DNA of 64,000 bases from Mangifera indica. Its lineage: Eukaryota; Streptophyta; Magnoliopsida; Sapindales; Anacardiaceae. Both the position numbers and the translations under genes were made by a program. Where the stretch lies: the NCBI RefSeq assembly GCF_011075055.1, contig NC_058156.1, forward strand, positions 4,712,001 through 4,776,000. The letters are read 5' to 3'. A model generated the notes under the pieces. That model was not told where the DNA came from and did no database searches. It saw only the letters and a program-made list of their open reading frames with translations. Below, one piece after another: positions 12,272 to 22,271 of this stretch (the stretch's first letter is position 1; every line of letters begins with the position of its first letter).

Positions 12272-13262
12272 TAGTGCATATTCATCCAAACATAAAACAA
12301 GAAACTAAAGAATCAAAAACTATTTTCACTATTTAGTAGGCATATGTAGTTTTTTTGTTCTTGCAATTTAACCAACCAAATCAACTCCAAATCCAACCGA
12401 ATTTATTTCATCATAATCACAACACAATGAACTTTCTTTCAAGCCATGGACATACACAATTGGAATTGAATAAGGCAATCAAAATACTAGTAGAATGCAG
12501 TGGCAAAAATGGTAATTATGCTATAACTCTTTTTCATAGGATTGAAAACCCTTCATATGCATGCAATTTGGATTCCAAGGAACACACTAATGAAAACCAA
12601 GGCAAAAAGGAATGAGATCCACCAAACCTTAGGGTCTTCCACCACCAATATTTCACCAAGATGATTGGATAAAGGAAAATGAGGAAAAGCTTCAATGCTT
12701 TAACTTAAGTTTCATTCAAATGTCCACCAAAAAAATTACAAATAAAGGCCCACTCCTTTATATAGGAGGCATGGACAGTAATTATACACTTTGGTCAACA
12801 AAATTAACATAAAATGAACTAAAATCCTTAATGTATGCTAAGCCATCCATCATAAAATAAACCCATACCCAAATTAATGAATACAAGACAAAAATAATAC
12901 TCCTTTTCCTTAAATATAGGAAACTTGTTTCCTAACTAAGGCAACCATCTTCTCTTCTAGTTTAAAACCAACTAAAACCATACTTTGAGCTCTTTGGGCT
13001 TCAAAAGGAGTCTTGGACGTTTGGGCCAATAGTGGACTCCAAAAGTTGCACTTTCGGAACAATTAAAGCAAACTATGCAAGTGGGTCTTGAGTCCAACTA
13101 AGGAGGCTATGCCCAAAAGTGAAGTTAGGCAAAAATTCAAGGTGCAATGCTTCCTTTAGCTTGGGGATTGCTAGAACTTCATCCTTCTTGGCTTCAAGGG
13201 CTGCATGGAGTCTTGAGGATGGCTTGGAATCCAAAAATGATGATGGAGCCGTGTATGCATTA
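12272..13262 (-). mobile_element. 3' LTR of gag-protease derivative I (AB family)
   Basis: On the plus text it runs from a degenerate TAGTGCATATTC to GTGTATGCATTA, corresponding to TGGTGCAT...ATACATCA of intact AB-family LTRs. It directly follows, on the minus strand, the polypurine-like GGGGAGGA and the end of the coding region. The coding frame continues about 63 codons into the LTR. Confidence 0.85.
12756..12766 (-). promoter_or_regulatory. Putative TATA box in AB-family LTR
   Basis: Minus-strand CCTATATAAAGG. Equivalent boxes occur at the same relative place in the other AB-family LTRs, for example near 3725, 16865 and 18275, about 480-500 bp from the plus-text left end. Confidence 0.5.
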
Positions 13263-14962
13263 TCCTCCCCAAGTTGAGAAGGATTTGCCCTCAAATCCTC
13301 AAGATGGCTATCCTCCACTTGTTGATCATTCATAAACAAGCTCTCTTTCTTGATTTCTTTTCCCTTGATAGCCTTATAAACTTGTTGTGGGTTAAGAGGG
13401 GTTAAAGTGATAGTCTTGCCATTGAATTTAAAGAAGTATGTGCTCTTCTTGCCATTATGCTTCACTACCCAATCAAATTGCCAAGGTCTTCCTAATAACA
13501 AGCGACAAGCATCCATAAGAATCACATCACATAAAATCTCATCATTATAATGTTTGCCAATAGAGAATGAAGTAAGCACTTATCTTGCAACTTGTAGGCT
13601 AGTTCCATTACTCAGCCATTGTAGTTTGTATGGTTGAGGATGTGGTATGATTGATAATCCAAGTTTGTCTACTAAAGTGGATAAGGCCACATTTACACAA
13701 CTCCCACTATCAATAATTAAGGCATACACTTTACCTCTAATGGTGCACCTTGATTGAAAAATGTGAAGAGCCTTTGTTCTTCATGAGGAAGAGGCTTGGC
13801 ATGCAAGGCTCTCCTAACAACTATCAACTCTCCTTCATCAACTCCATGGAGAATTTCTTCTCCTTCCTTATCAGCTTCATAACTTTTGTGGCTGGAAACT
13901 TCACTTTCTTCTTCTTCTTGAAGGGACTCCTCAATGGATTGTATCTCCAACAAGGTCAAAGCTCTCCTATTAGGGCATTTAGCTTGGAAGTGTCCATAGC
14001 CTTGGCATTTAAAGCACTTTTTGTTGGAAAGGTTGGTCTTCACCATTTTGGGCTTTCTTTGGTCAGCTCTACCACCTTTTCCTTGCCTTTCTCCTTGGAA
14101 GAAGTATCGGCAGCCTTTGTGTAGGATGGGGAACCTTTATGGAAGGTAGTTCCCTTGGTAAAAGATGTGCTTTTGTTAAATAATGTCCCTTTGGAGAATG
14201 GCTTGGCAACCATGGGCTTCATGGCCTTCTTTTGCTTTTCAACCTTAATTGCCAACTTGCATACATCTTTAAAAGTGCAATAAGTTTGCAATTCCACCAT
14301 ATTAGCTATGCTTTGGTTTAATCCACCAAGAAATCTAGCAATTGTTTGCTCTTTAATCTCCGACAGATCACTTCTTATCATTAGCTTCTTAAATTCTCTA
14401 ATGTAGTGCTCAACACTATCACTACCTTGCTTGAGAGTATGTAGTTTGAGGTATAGGTCTTGTCTATGGTTTTCAGGAAGAAATCTCCTTTTCATAAGCT
14501 TTTTAAGCTTTTCCCAAGATCTAACTCTTTTTTTGTCATCTTTTTCCCTTTGTTTCTTAAGGTTTTCCCACCACAAGGATGCATAATCTTTGAATTTCAA
14601 GATAACTAGTTTGAATTTCTTCTCATCTAAGTAGCTATTGTATTCGAATACATTTTGATGGCATGGAGCCAATCAACAAAGTCATCTAGATTCATACTTC
14701 CAATAAATTCTGGAATCTCAATCTTTAGGCCTCTATCATCATCATTATTCCTCCTCAGTGGTCCTTCATGTTCTTCATCACTTGAACCACTAGGGAGAAT
14801 CAATTCCTCTCTATGACGTCTAGGAGGAGGAGGAGGTCTATTGTATCTCCTTGGATGAGGTTATGGTGCTAGTTGTGGTGGAGGTGAGGTTTGGTTTATT
14901 GGGCGGGTTGCTTGGTTTTGCATGATAGCCAAGTTTCTAATCAATTGCATCATTTGCATTCT
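13073..14962 (-). pseudogene. gag-protease internal-deletion derivative (element I), reads into LTR
   Basis: On the minus strand: a gag capsid-like region (SLWWENLKKQREKDDKKRV, DLYLKLHTLKQGSDSVEHYIREF; about 14672-14200), a zinc knuckle CFKCQGYGHFQAKC (about 14020), then an aspartic protease with a SIIDNWELCK-type decayed start and LLLGRPWQFD near 13490. Instead of RT, the protease linker MNDQQVEDSHLEDL joins straight to the last residues of Pol (EDSHLEDLRA in element A). RT, RNase H and integrase are therefore deleted. The frame then runs through the polypurine region into the LTR to 13073. Frames shift at about 14045 and 13600-13715. The 5' part of the leader and the 5' LTR are lost at 14962. 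Confidence 0.88.
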
Positions 14963-15600
14963 AAATTAATTCTAGCTCCTTTAATTGGTGAAGATGTCCT
15001 TTGGTGGAAACCAAGTGCAAATGGTTAATTCTCTATCAAGACGGCTTGGCATAGTATAAGGGAGGCTAAAGCTAAAGTTCCTTGGCATATTATCATTTGG
15101 TTCAAATAACACTACCCTAGACACTCCTTCATTGCATGGCTGGGTATTAAGGGTGGAATGAAAACAAAAGATAAGTTGCATAGCTTTGGCCTCATTTCAA
15201 ATAATGTGATAATGTGTGTGGTCTTTGCAACTTGGCTCTGGAAAGCATAGAACATCTCTTCTTTCAATGCTCCTACTTAGCTTTTATTTGGAATTATATT
15301 GTAGGTCTTTGCCTCATGGATAACCCTCACCAACCGTGGGGCTCTCTAGTATTTTATTGTACCAACCAATGGCGGGGGGATTTTCTACTCAACATTATTT
15401 GCAAACTTTGTTTTGGGGCCACTATAACTATATTTGGTGTGAAAGAAACAATGTTTTTTTTTTGTAGAAGTAAATCTCTGCAAGTATAGATCATTGCTTC
15501 TATAAAGGATTGTGTGAGGGCTAGAATCTTTCCCTTATCCAATATCCCTAGCTCGTACATTAATAACACCATTGCTTCAATTTTTAGCTTTTTTTAGACA
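14963..15600 (+). pseudogene. LINE zf-RVT fragment
   Basis: Frame-shifted translation reads EDVLWWKPSANG, then HSFIAWLGIKGGMKTKDKL, then CGLCNLALESIEHLFFQCSY (about 15216-15275) and LCFGATI. This is the cysteine-containing zf-RVT region at the C-terminus of plant L1 ORF2 (compare LINE E 58410-58860). Stops and indels are frequent. No poly(A) end is visible. Confidence 0.78.
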
Positions 15601-15898
15601 CTTTATCTATTCCTCAACCTCAAAAAGATATCATATGATGATAAAATCAAATTGTATGAGTAGTCATATCACTAACAGGTTAAGAAGTCATATATTGACA
15701 CTCCACTAATCGGGTGGTCATAATGTCTGGCCAGATGTTAGGTTGGGAGCCTAATATGGATTCGATCACTACCAACTTAGTGGAAAGCCTATACGTCACA
15801 CACAAAAGAGCTGATCGAACTTTATAGGCATAAGATTTTCTAAGTTCAATCTGAGTCAGATCCGATCTGGATTCTGAATTGAAGGTTTTGAGTCTTGG
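15601..15898. other. Unassigned intergenic sequence
   Basis: No convincing frame, LTR terminus or LINE match was seen. It lies between a LINE fragment and an AB-family LTR and could be a remnant of either host sequence or an unrecognised repeat. Confidence 0.5.
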
Positions 15899-16378
15899 TG
15901 GTGCATATTCATCAAAGCATACAACAATCAACCAAAACCAAGAAAATTGTTTTCACTATTTATTTGGTATATGCAATTTTTTTGTTCATTTAAATAGGCA
16001 ACAAAAATGATCTCCAAATTAAACCAAAATCATATCAATACAAACACAACACAAAGAGCTTTCTTTCGAGTTATGGTAGCTCTCAAGATTCAATAGATAA
16101 ACCAATCAAAATGCTAATCAAAGTTAGTGGCAGAAAACATAATTTTAGCGCAACTCTCTACCATAAGCAAAAAAAACAAACATGCACACTGTAATTTGGA
16201 TTTCTAAGGAAACATAAAATGTAACCAAAGCATAAAGGAACGATTCCACCAACCTTAGGATCTTCCACAACCAACCTTCCACCAAGATGATTGGATAAAG
16301 GAAATGAGATAAAAGCCAACAAAACTCTCTTCAAATTTTAATTAAAAATATCATTCTTCTTACATAACGAGATGCCTT
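15899..16378 (-). mobile_element. AB-family LTR K, left part (split by LTR J)
   Basis: Starts TGGTGCATATTC at 15899 and follows the AB-family LTR sequence to 16378, where LTR J is inserted; the remainder continues at 17371. Its left flank is CTTGG, but the far end is truncated so its TSD cannot be tested. Confidence 0.85.
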
Positions 16379-17370
16379 TGGTGCATATTCATCCAAACAT
16401 GCAACAAGAAACCAAAAAATCAATAATTGTTTTTACTGTACATTGGTATGTGCAGTTTTTTGTTCTTGCAATTTAACCAACCAAAGCAACTCCAAATCCA
16501 ACTGAATTCATTTCATCATATCACAATACAATGAACTTTCTTTCAAGCTATGGACGTACACAATTGGTATAGAATAAGACAATCAATTACAAGTAGAATA
16601 CAATGGTAAAAATGGTAATTATATAGCAACTCTCTGCCATACAACTTCGATGCATACATATGCATTCAAATTTAGATTTTTAAGGAAAACAAAAACATTA
16701 ACCAAGGCATAAAGGAAATTCCACCAACCTTGGGGTTTTCCACCACTAACTCTTCCACCAAGAATGAATTGGATAAAGGAAAATAGAGAAGAAAGCCAAC
16801 AAGCTTTTGATTCTATGTTTCATAAAATTCAAGTGTCTAAACTCTTACAAAAGCATGGCCCTTTATATAAGGTAGAAGTGGTGGCAAAATGGACTTTCCA
16901 ATACAAAATCTATTAATTTTTTTATACAAAAATCCCTTGAATTAAGCTAAGCCATGCATTCTAAACCAAGCCCATACATAGTAATTAACTAAAGACAAAA
17001 GTTTGTTGTTTTTTCTTTAACCTTAGGAATTATGTTTCCTAACTAAAACAACCAAATTCTAACTTAGTTTCAATGTAACTAAAACCCAATTTTGGAATCT
17101 TTGGGCTTCTCAAAATGATGCTTGGACGTTTGGGCCATTGATGGACTTCCAAAGTCACACTTATGGATCAATTGGAGCAACCTATTCAATTAGACCTTGG
17201 GTGCATGTAATGAGACTATACCCAAAAGTGGTTTTGGGCCAAAATTGAAGGTGCAATGCTTTCTTTGGCTTGGGATTTGCTAGAACCTTATTCTTCTTGG
17301 CTTCAAAGGTGCATGAAAACTTGAGGATGACTTAGAATCCAAAAATGACAATAGGGTTATGTATACATCA
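16379..17370 (-). mobile_element. Solo LTR J nested in LTR K, TSD GCCTT
   Basis: Runs from TGGTGCATATTC to GTATACATCA, flanked by GCCTT at 16374-16378 and 17371-17375. The sequence on both sides is one interrupted AB-family LTR (K). It is an LTR inserted into a related LTR in the same orientation and later reduced to a solo copy. A minus-strand TTATATAAAG lies near 16861-16870. Confidence 0.92.
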
Positions 17371-17758
17371 GCCTTCCTCTTTTATATGAGGAGTTGGTGA
17401 CAACACAATGGAAGCCAACAAAAGTTCAACTAATATTACATAAATTAAGCTAAGCCTCACAAATAAACTAAGTCATGCCTCTTTATTTGCTAAAGACAAA
17501 AGTTGGTTGCCATTTTCCCTAAGTTTAGGAATCGTGTCTCCTAGGTTTGCAACCAAGCTTGTATTTAGTTCTAAGCCAACTAAATGTACAGGTTTGAGTT
17601 AAAAATGGTATTCAAAAGAGGCTTGGGCGGATTAGGCTTGGAAATGCACCATGTGAAGCTTATTTTAGGCCAAAAGAGCAAATCACATAAGTGGTTCTTA
17701 AATCTAACTTATGAAGCTATGCCCAAAAGTGAAGTTGGGCCAAAATTGAAGGTGTAAT
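17371..17758 (-). mobile_element. AB-family LTR K, right part, truncated
   Basis: Continues K after the J insertion (CTTTTATATGAGGAG, then GGCCAAAATTGAAGG) and stops about 110 bp before the expected ATACATCA end, where TGATGCGAACC of another LTR begins. Confidence 0.8.
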
Positions 17759-19393
17759 TGATGCGAACCTTGACGACTTGTGGTGCATTTCCATCAAGAC
17801 AATGCAACAACACATAACCCCAATTCTGGAAATTACTGTTCATATGACACAACATCAATTTATCTTTCAATTTTAACCAATCAAATAAACTCCAAATCAT
17901 ACAACTTATAGGTCATTGGAAAGGGCATTCAAAGAGCTTTCTAATGATATATAATAGCAATCACAACTCATTCAACAAGGCATTCAAAACTTGTCTCAAA
18001 TTTTGCTGGCAAAAACTGGAAATTGCAAAATCATACACTGTGAACAGTATCTGAGGCATACAACACACATTCAAATCTTCACACTTTGGATTTCAAGGGT
18101 AACAAGAAAATTAACCAAGGCATAAAGGAAAGTTCCACCAACCTTAGGGTCTTCCACCACCAATTCTTTCTCCAAGATGAATTGGATAAAGGAAATGAGA
18201 AAAAAAGCCAACAAGCTTTCTTCAAATTTTCATTCAAAAGCAAAACCAAAACTTCTACAAATAAAGATCCACCCCTTTTTATAGGAGGCATGGATGGCAA
18301 TGATACAATATTTCCCACAAAAGTAAACTAAAATGGCATGAATTAAGCTAAGCCATTCATTCTAAACTAACCCCATACATAGTAATTAACTAAAGACAAA
18401 AGTTAGTTGCTTTTTCCTTAACTTTAGGAATGATGTTTCCTAACTAAAACAACTAAATTCTAACTTAGTTCCAATGTAACTAAAACCCAATTTTGGGCTC
18501 TTTGGGCTTCTCAAAATGATGCTTAGACGTTTGGGCCATTGATGGACTTTAAAAGTTGCACTTTTGGATCAATTAGATCAAACTATTCATTTGGACCTTG
18601 GGTGGATGTAATAAGACTATATCCAAAAGTGGTTTTGGGCCAAAATTGAAGGTGCAATGCTTCCTTTGGCTTGGGATTTGCTAGAACTTTATTCTTCTTG
18701 GCTTCAAAGGTTGCATGGAGACTTAAGGATGGCTTGGAACCCAAAAATGACAATGGAGCTGCGTATACATCAACTTGATGCAAGACCCAACACTCAAGAA
18801 GATATTTTCCTAGGATTGAATCGGTTTCGTCATGTAATTAAACCTTGACCCGAATCGATATGAAATTGAATGAACCTTGGTATTGTGAATGGTGAACGCC
18901 ACAAGACAAGCTTGATAAGTTCAAAGATTGTAAACTCAATAGTAAGCAATCTATTTGTGAAAGTCGGCCAAAAAAAGCTCCATTCATCATGAAATATTTT
19001 GTTTTTATGGTACAAAGCCAACTCAACCCTAAACTACCCATGACCCAATGGACTTCCAAACTTCTCAAAGCCCATTACCTAAGTAACTACCCAAAGCACT
19101 AATTAAATTAAAAGAAAATATGTCACTTGGGCTCAATAAAGTCTAGCCCAATCACAAACAAGATCAAAATCATAAAACTGAAAATCCTAAATTTGGGTAA
19201 ACAAAAAACTGTGAAATACGGATTGAAACGATGTTATTTGGGCCTCCAAATTGGGTGCAATAGGAAAAGCTAGTTTTCATTATAGAACTCGAAATGAGCT
19301 TCGTGTTGATATATTACAGGCCTCGTAACTCCTCCTGGATCAAAAGTTATAGCCATTCAAAGTCTGTTCGTGCATAAGCTTGGGCCTGAATCA
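17759..19393 (+). mobile_element. Probable LTR M of a C/D-like gypsy element, split by solo LTR L
   Basis: It starts TGATGCGAACC, like the C-family LTR start TGATGCGAATG. Bridging the L insertion (17781-18777) the first bases read in frame DANLDDLMQDPTLKKIFS then stop, similar in position and opening residues to the Pol tail that C encodes at its LTR start. The rest (18778-19393) has no coding sense and ends CTGAATCA. The right boundary and family are uncertain. Confidence 0.45.
17781..18772 (-). mobile_element. Solo LTR L, AB family, TSD ACTTG
   Basis: Runs from TGGTGCATTTCC to GCGTATACATCA and is flanked by ACTTG at 17776-17780 and 18773-18777. The U3 end carries an open Pol-tail frame from 18772 down to 18583. 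It also contains ACTGTGAACAGT, an inverted repeat present throughout the family. Confidence 0.93.
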
Positions 19394-19398
19394 AGTTT

Positions 19399-19423
19399 TT
19401 TTTTTTGGTAAGTAAACATAATA
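19399..19423 (-). mobile_element. Minus-strand LINE 3' terminus with poly(A)
   Basis: An 11-T run followed by GGTAAGTAAACATAATAG is the reverse complement of a LINE end of the form ..TTACTTACC-poly(A). It is probably the tail of the minus-strand LINE whose ORF2 piece lies at 19909-20608, with the plus-strand LINE tail between them. Confidence 0.5.
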
Positions 19424-19908
19424 GATTGAGGAATTGGCTAGCAAATGGAAGGAGGACAACTTCAAGAATATTTTGAGTAAGGTGTGCTTTGGTGCAACCG
19501 TCTACCACATTTGGAAGGCTAGGAATGATATTTGTTTTGGAAGAGGTGGAGTTCCAAAGGAGAGAGTCACAATTCTTATAAAAGATTGTGTTAGAGTTAG
19601 GATAAGTTGTTTGAAGAAAGTGAATAAATCTAGTGAGAATGTGTCAATTGCAAACAATTGGGGTATCCCTCATTCAATATTTGAGTAGGCTTAGTATGGT
19701 GTTTCCCTTTAAAGCGATTGTTTTGAGATGTATACTTGGATCTCTTTGATCCATTGTTTGTTTTTAGAGCTTTCTTGTTTGTTTCGGCATAACCTAGGAG
19801 CTTGTCCTAGGTATGCTTGTGTAAAGCTTAATCTAGGGGCTTTGTCCTAGATAAGCTCTTGTATATCCTTTCTTTGGTATAAATTTATTATTACTTACAA
19901 AAAAAAAA
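19424..19908 (+). mobile_element. 5'-truncated LINE 3' end with poly(A)
   Basis: The last ORF2 codons (IEELASKWKEDNFKNILSK, AWKARND-type region, ANNWGIPHSIFE, stop at 19689) are followed by a 3' UTR with two stem-loops (19793-19811 and 19826-19856), CTTTGGTATAAA and a 10-A tail at 19899-19908. The insert is 5'-truncated. No clear TSD was found. Confidence 0.85.
19793..19856 (+). promoter_or_regulatory. Twin stem-loops of the LINE 3' UTR
   Basis: The first is CCTAGG-AGCTTGT-CCTAGG. The second has arms GCTTAATCTAGG and CCTAGATAAGC around loop GGCTTTGT, with one bulged A. The same pair recurs in the other LINE tails (39339-39403 and, inverted, in 49780-50083). Confidence 0.7.
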
Positions 19909-20608
19909 GATGCCCCAAAGAAAAGAAATTTTGAATGGCCTTGATTACATCCTCACCAATAATCTCCCAATTTTGCTTAGAGAAATATGCCCCATAGTCA
20001 TCCGGCTCGGGAGCTTTGTTATTGTCCATAATAAACATCACCTTTTTGATCTCCTTAACCGACACATGTTGTACGAACGAAACAGCTTTGAATTTTTCCT
20101 CATTGATTAGTTCATCATCAAACTAATTAGATTGTAGTTTACATTGAGTAGAATCAAGCAAATCTCTAGCTGTTTTGACCCTCTCCAAAATGCACCGAAA
20201 TTTTTTCTTATTGAGATCTCTATGACTTTTAAGAATTTTCAATTTAGTAACCAAAATTGGGCTCACATAAACCTCCATATCCCAACGCTTTCTTACAATG
20301 CTAAGGAAATTTTCATGATAAGCCCACATGTTAAAGAACTTGAAAGAAGACTTTCTTTTTACCTCCCTAGGACTGTAATTAACCAAGCAAGGAGAGTGAT
20401 CCGATAAAGAGTTGTTCATAAATGTAGCTACTGCCCTAGGAAAAACCAAGTTCCAAGCAACATTCACTAAGGCTCTATCAAGCTTGCACATTATATGGTT
20501 ATTGGCTTCACTACAATTATTCCACGTGAAGAAATTCTTATGGAGATCAAGGTGCTGATCAAGTGCAACAAAACAAGTATTCCTAAGATCCTTTGCAAGG
20601 AATCGGTG
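19909..20608 (-). pseudogene. LINE ORF2 fragment, endonuclease C-terminus to RT linker
   Basis: On the minus strand an open stretch of 163 codons (20614-20123) reads FFTWNNCSEANNHIMCKLD, RALVN and SLSDHSPCLVNY, the SDH box of the L1 apurinic-type endonuclease, followed by SFKFFNMWAYHENFL. Lower down it continues into IKKVMFIMDNNKAPEPDDYG (near 20020), the start of the RT linker. It is truncated at both ends and lies tail-to-tail with the plus-strand LINE end at 19424-19908. Confidence 0.85.
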
Positions 20609-21286
20609 GTCCAATGACTAGAGCAAGGACAAAGAAGATGAAAATGGCTTTACAAGGCTTAATCATAGAGATGTATGACAAAGAGGCTATTCTAGAAGTT
20701 TCCAATGCTACACCAAGGATAATCACTTATCTTTATGTGCATATAATGGACAAGGCTTAGAACTTGAAGAATAAAGCTTGGAGTCCATGATATAGTTTCG
20801 GGCTGCATGGCCCAAGCTAAAGAAAGACTTAAATAAAATGATTAAGTGTTTTGTGTTGTTAGATTTTAAGTTAAGATTAAATATACATGTAAAAGACTTA
20901 ACTTCTTGGGTTTATTTGGGCTTGTAGGTTGGCCCATGTCTTGATATATTAGCTAGGGTTTTTACTTTGACTTTTATGCCTAGGATTATGATGATTACAT
21001 GCTTATATAAAGGCTACAACTATGAAGAACGAAAATAGACATATCATTAATAATTTTGAGGTATTTTTAGCAAACTTTGCTTTGTTTCCTTATGTTCTTG
21101 GAAGAATACATCATCTTGACTTATCACAGGAGTGATCAACCTTTGTGGCGTCTTAAGGTTTTAAGGACTTAGTTTCCTTAGGGTTTTGATCAAATTGATC
21201 AAATTTGTTTTCTAGCTTTTTTGGGGTGTGCCTAACAGATTGATTCAAGGGTTCCTAGGGTAGGTCACCTAACGGGTTCTTTATCA
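20609..21286 (+). mobile_element. 5' LTR of gypsy element D, left end missing
   Basis: Opens with GPMTRARTKKMKMALQGLI, the same LTR-encoded motif found about 105 bp into the C-family LTRs, so only the first part of the LTR is lacking. A TATA box lies near 21004. It ends TTCTTTATCA at 21286, two bases before the primer binding site. LINE sequence replaces its left end. Confidence 0.8.
21004..21012 (+). promoter_or_regulatory. Putative TATA box of the D LTR
   Basis: TATATAAAG about 283 bp before the LTR end, the position expected for the U3 promoter of a gypsy LTR. Confidence 0.5.
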
Positions 21287-21288
21287 TT

Positions 21289-21301
21289 TGGTATCAGCGC
21301 C
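21289..21301 (+). promoter_or_regulatory. Primer binding site of D (initiator Met tRNA)
   Basis: TGGTATCAGCGCC lies two bases after the LTR end. Plant initiator tRNA-Met 3' ends complement TGGTATCAGAGCC, so there is one mismatch. Confidence 0.85.
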
Positions 21302-22271
21302 TTGGTTCTAAAAACAGGTTTGCGTCTCTTTTATCTATCTTTGTTTAGTACTTTTCTTTATGCCTTATTCATTCCTAGTGTTCCTTTTTGTTTAGTTCTT
21401 CTTATCCATGCTAATCAGCTTCTTGATCTCGAAGTCATATTAATTCTGTTTGTGTTTGATTTGATTAGATATTTAAAAAAAAAAATCAGAAAAAAAACGA
21501 AACAAAAAAGAAGAAGAAGTTGTGTTTAAGTTGAGCAGTGTATCTTGATTCTTGCCATCTATTGGTACACTTGCACTCTAACTTTAATTCTTTTCAAGCA
21601 TCAAGAGGATATCTTAAAATTATAAGTTTCATATTCCTATTTGAATTATTCATAAGAAGATCTTCATTCTTTCTTTTTATGGATTTGGCTAGTTGACTAA
21701 TTCAAAGTAAGTTGTATTTTCCTTTTGCGCTAAGAATTCTTTTCCTAAATTATATAACAGTTGTCCTACTACATCAATTAGTCCTAATCCTCATCAAATA
21801 AGGAATTCTTGTGTCTCAATTATTTCAATTTCGTGCTCCATATTCTACTTAGCTTATTCCGGTTCAATTGTGCATATATAAAATTATTTTTGCTTCATTT
21901 TTCTCTGCTCCTTAAGTCCTTGCGTTTTAGTGATTTCCTTTACATGTCTTTTGTTTCATTTTGAAGTTTTCTTATTTTCTTGGCTCGTTATTTATTTTTT
22001 TTTTTTTGCCGTTTGCCTCAACTAAATTTTTAAAGTTCTAATTTTGAGACTTTTCACCATCTAACTGATTGCTACTTGTGATTTGTTGATCTTGATTCTT
22101 TTAAGAACATAAAGTGGGCTGGCTTAAGTGAAAAAAAAAAGAGTAGTGAGATCATCATCGAGAACAGAATGAAACACAAGCAATAACAATCTGTTTTGAG
22201 TGCAAACACGCGAGGGAGTGTGTGAGGGACAAATTTCTTTTAATTACTAACGTGCTTTGCAGGTTGTAAAC
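21302..22271 (+). other. Untranslated leader of D, with a candidate intron
   Basis: About 970 bp between the primer binding site and the gag ATG, rich in T and A runs, with no long frame. A GTAAGTTG at 21707 and TTACTAACGTGCTTTGCAG ending at 22262 look like splice donor, branch point and acceptor. The gag start follows ten bases later. The motif CACGCGAGGGAGTGTGTGA (near 22207) has a counterpart in the C leader. Confidence 0.55.

Noticed and set aside
19399..19908. Twin-primed (5'-inverted) single LINE insertion
   Set aside because: The inverted piece carries a poly(A) end, while twin priming inverts an internal 5' segment; two separate LINEs fit better.
17759..21286. LTR M and the D 5' LTR being one LTR split by LINEs
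   Set aside because: The tail motif that lies about 105 bp from the LTR start in C would lie over 600 bp from the start in such a combined LTR, and no target duplication supports a split.
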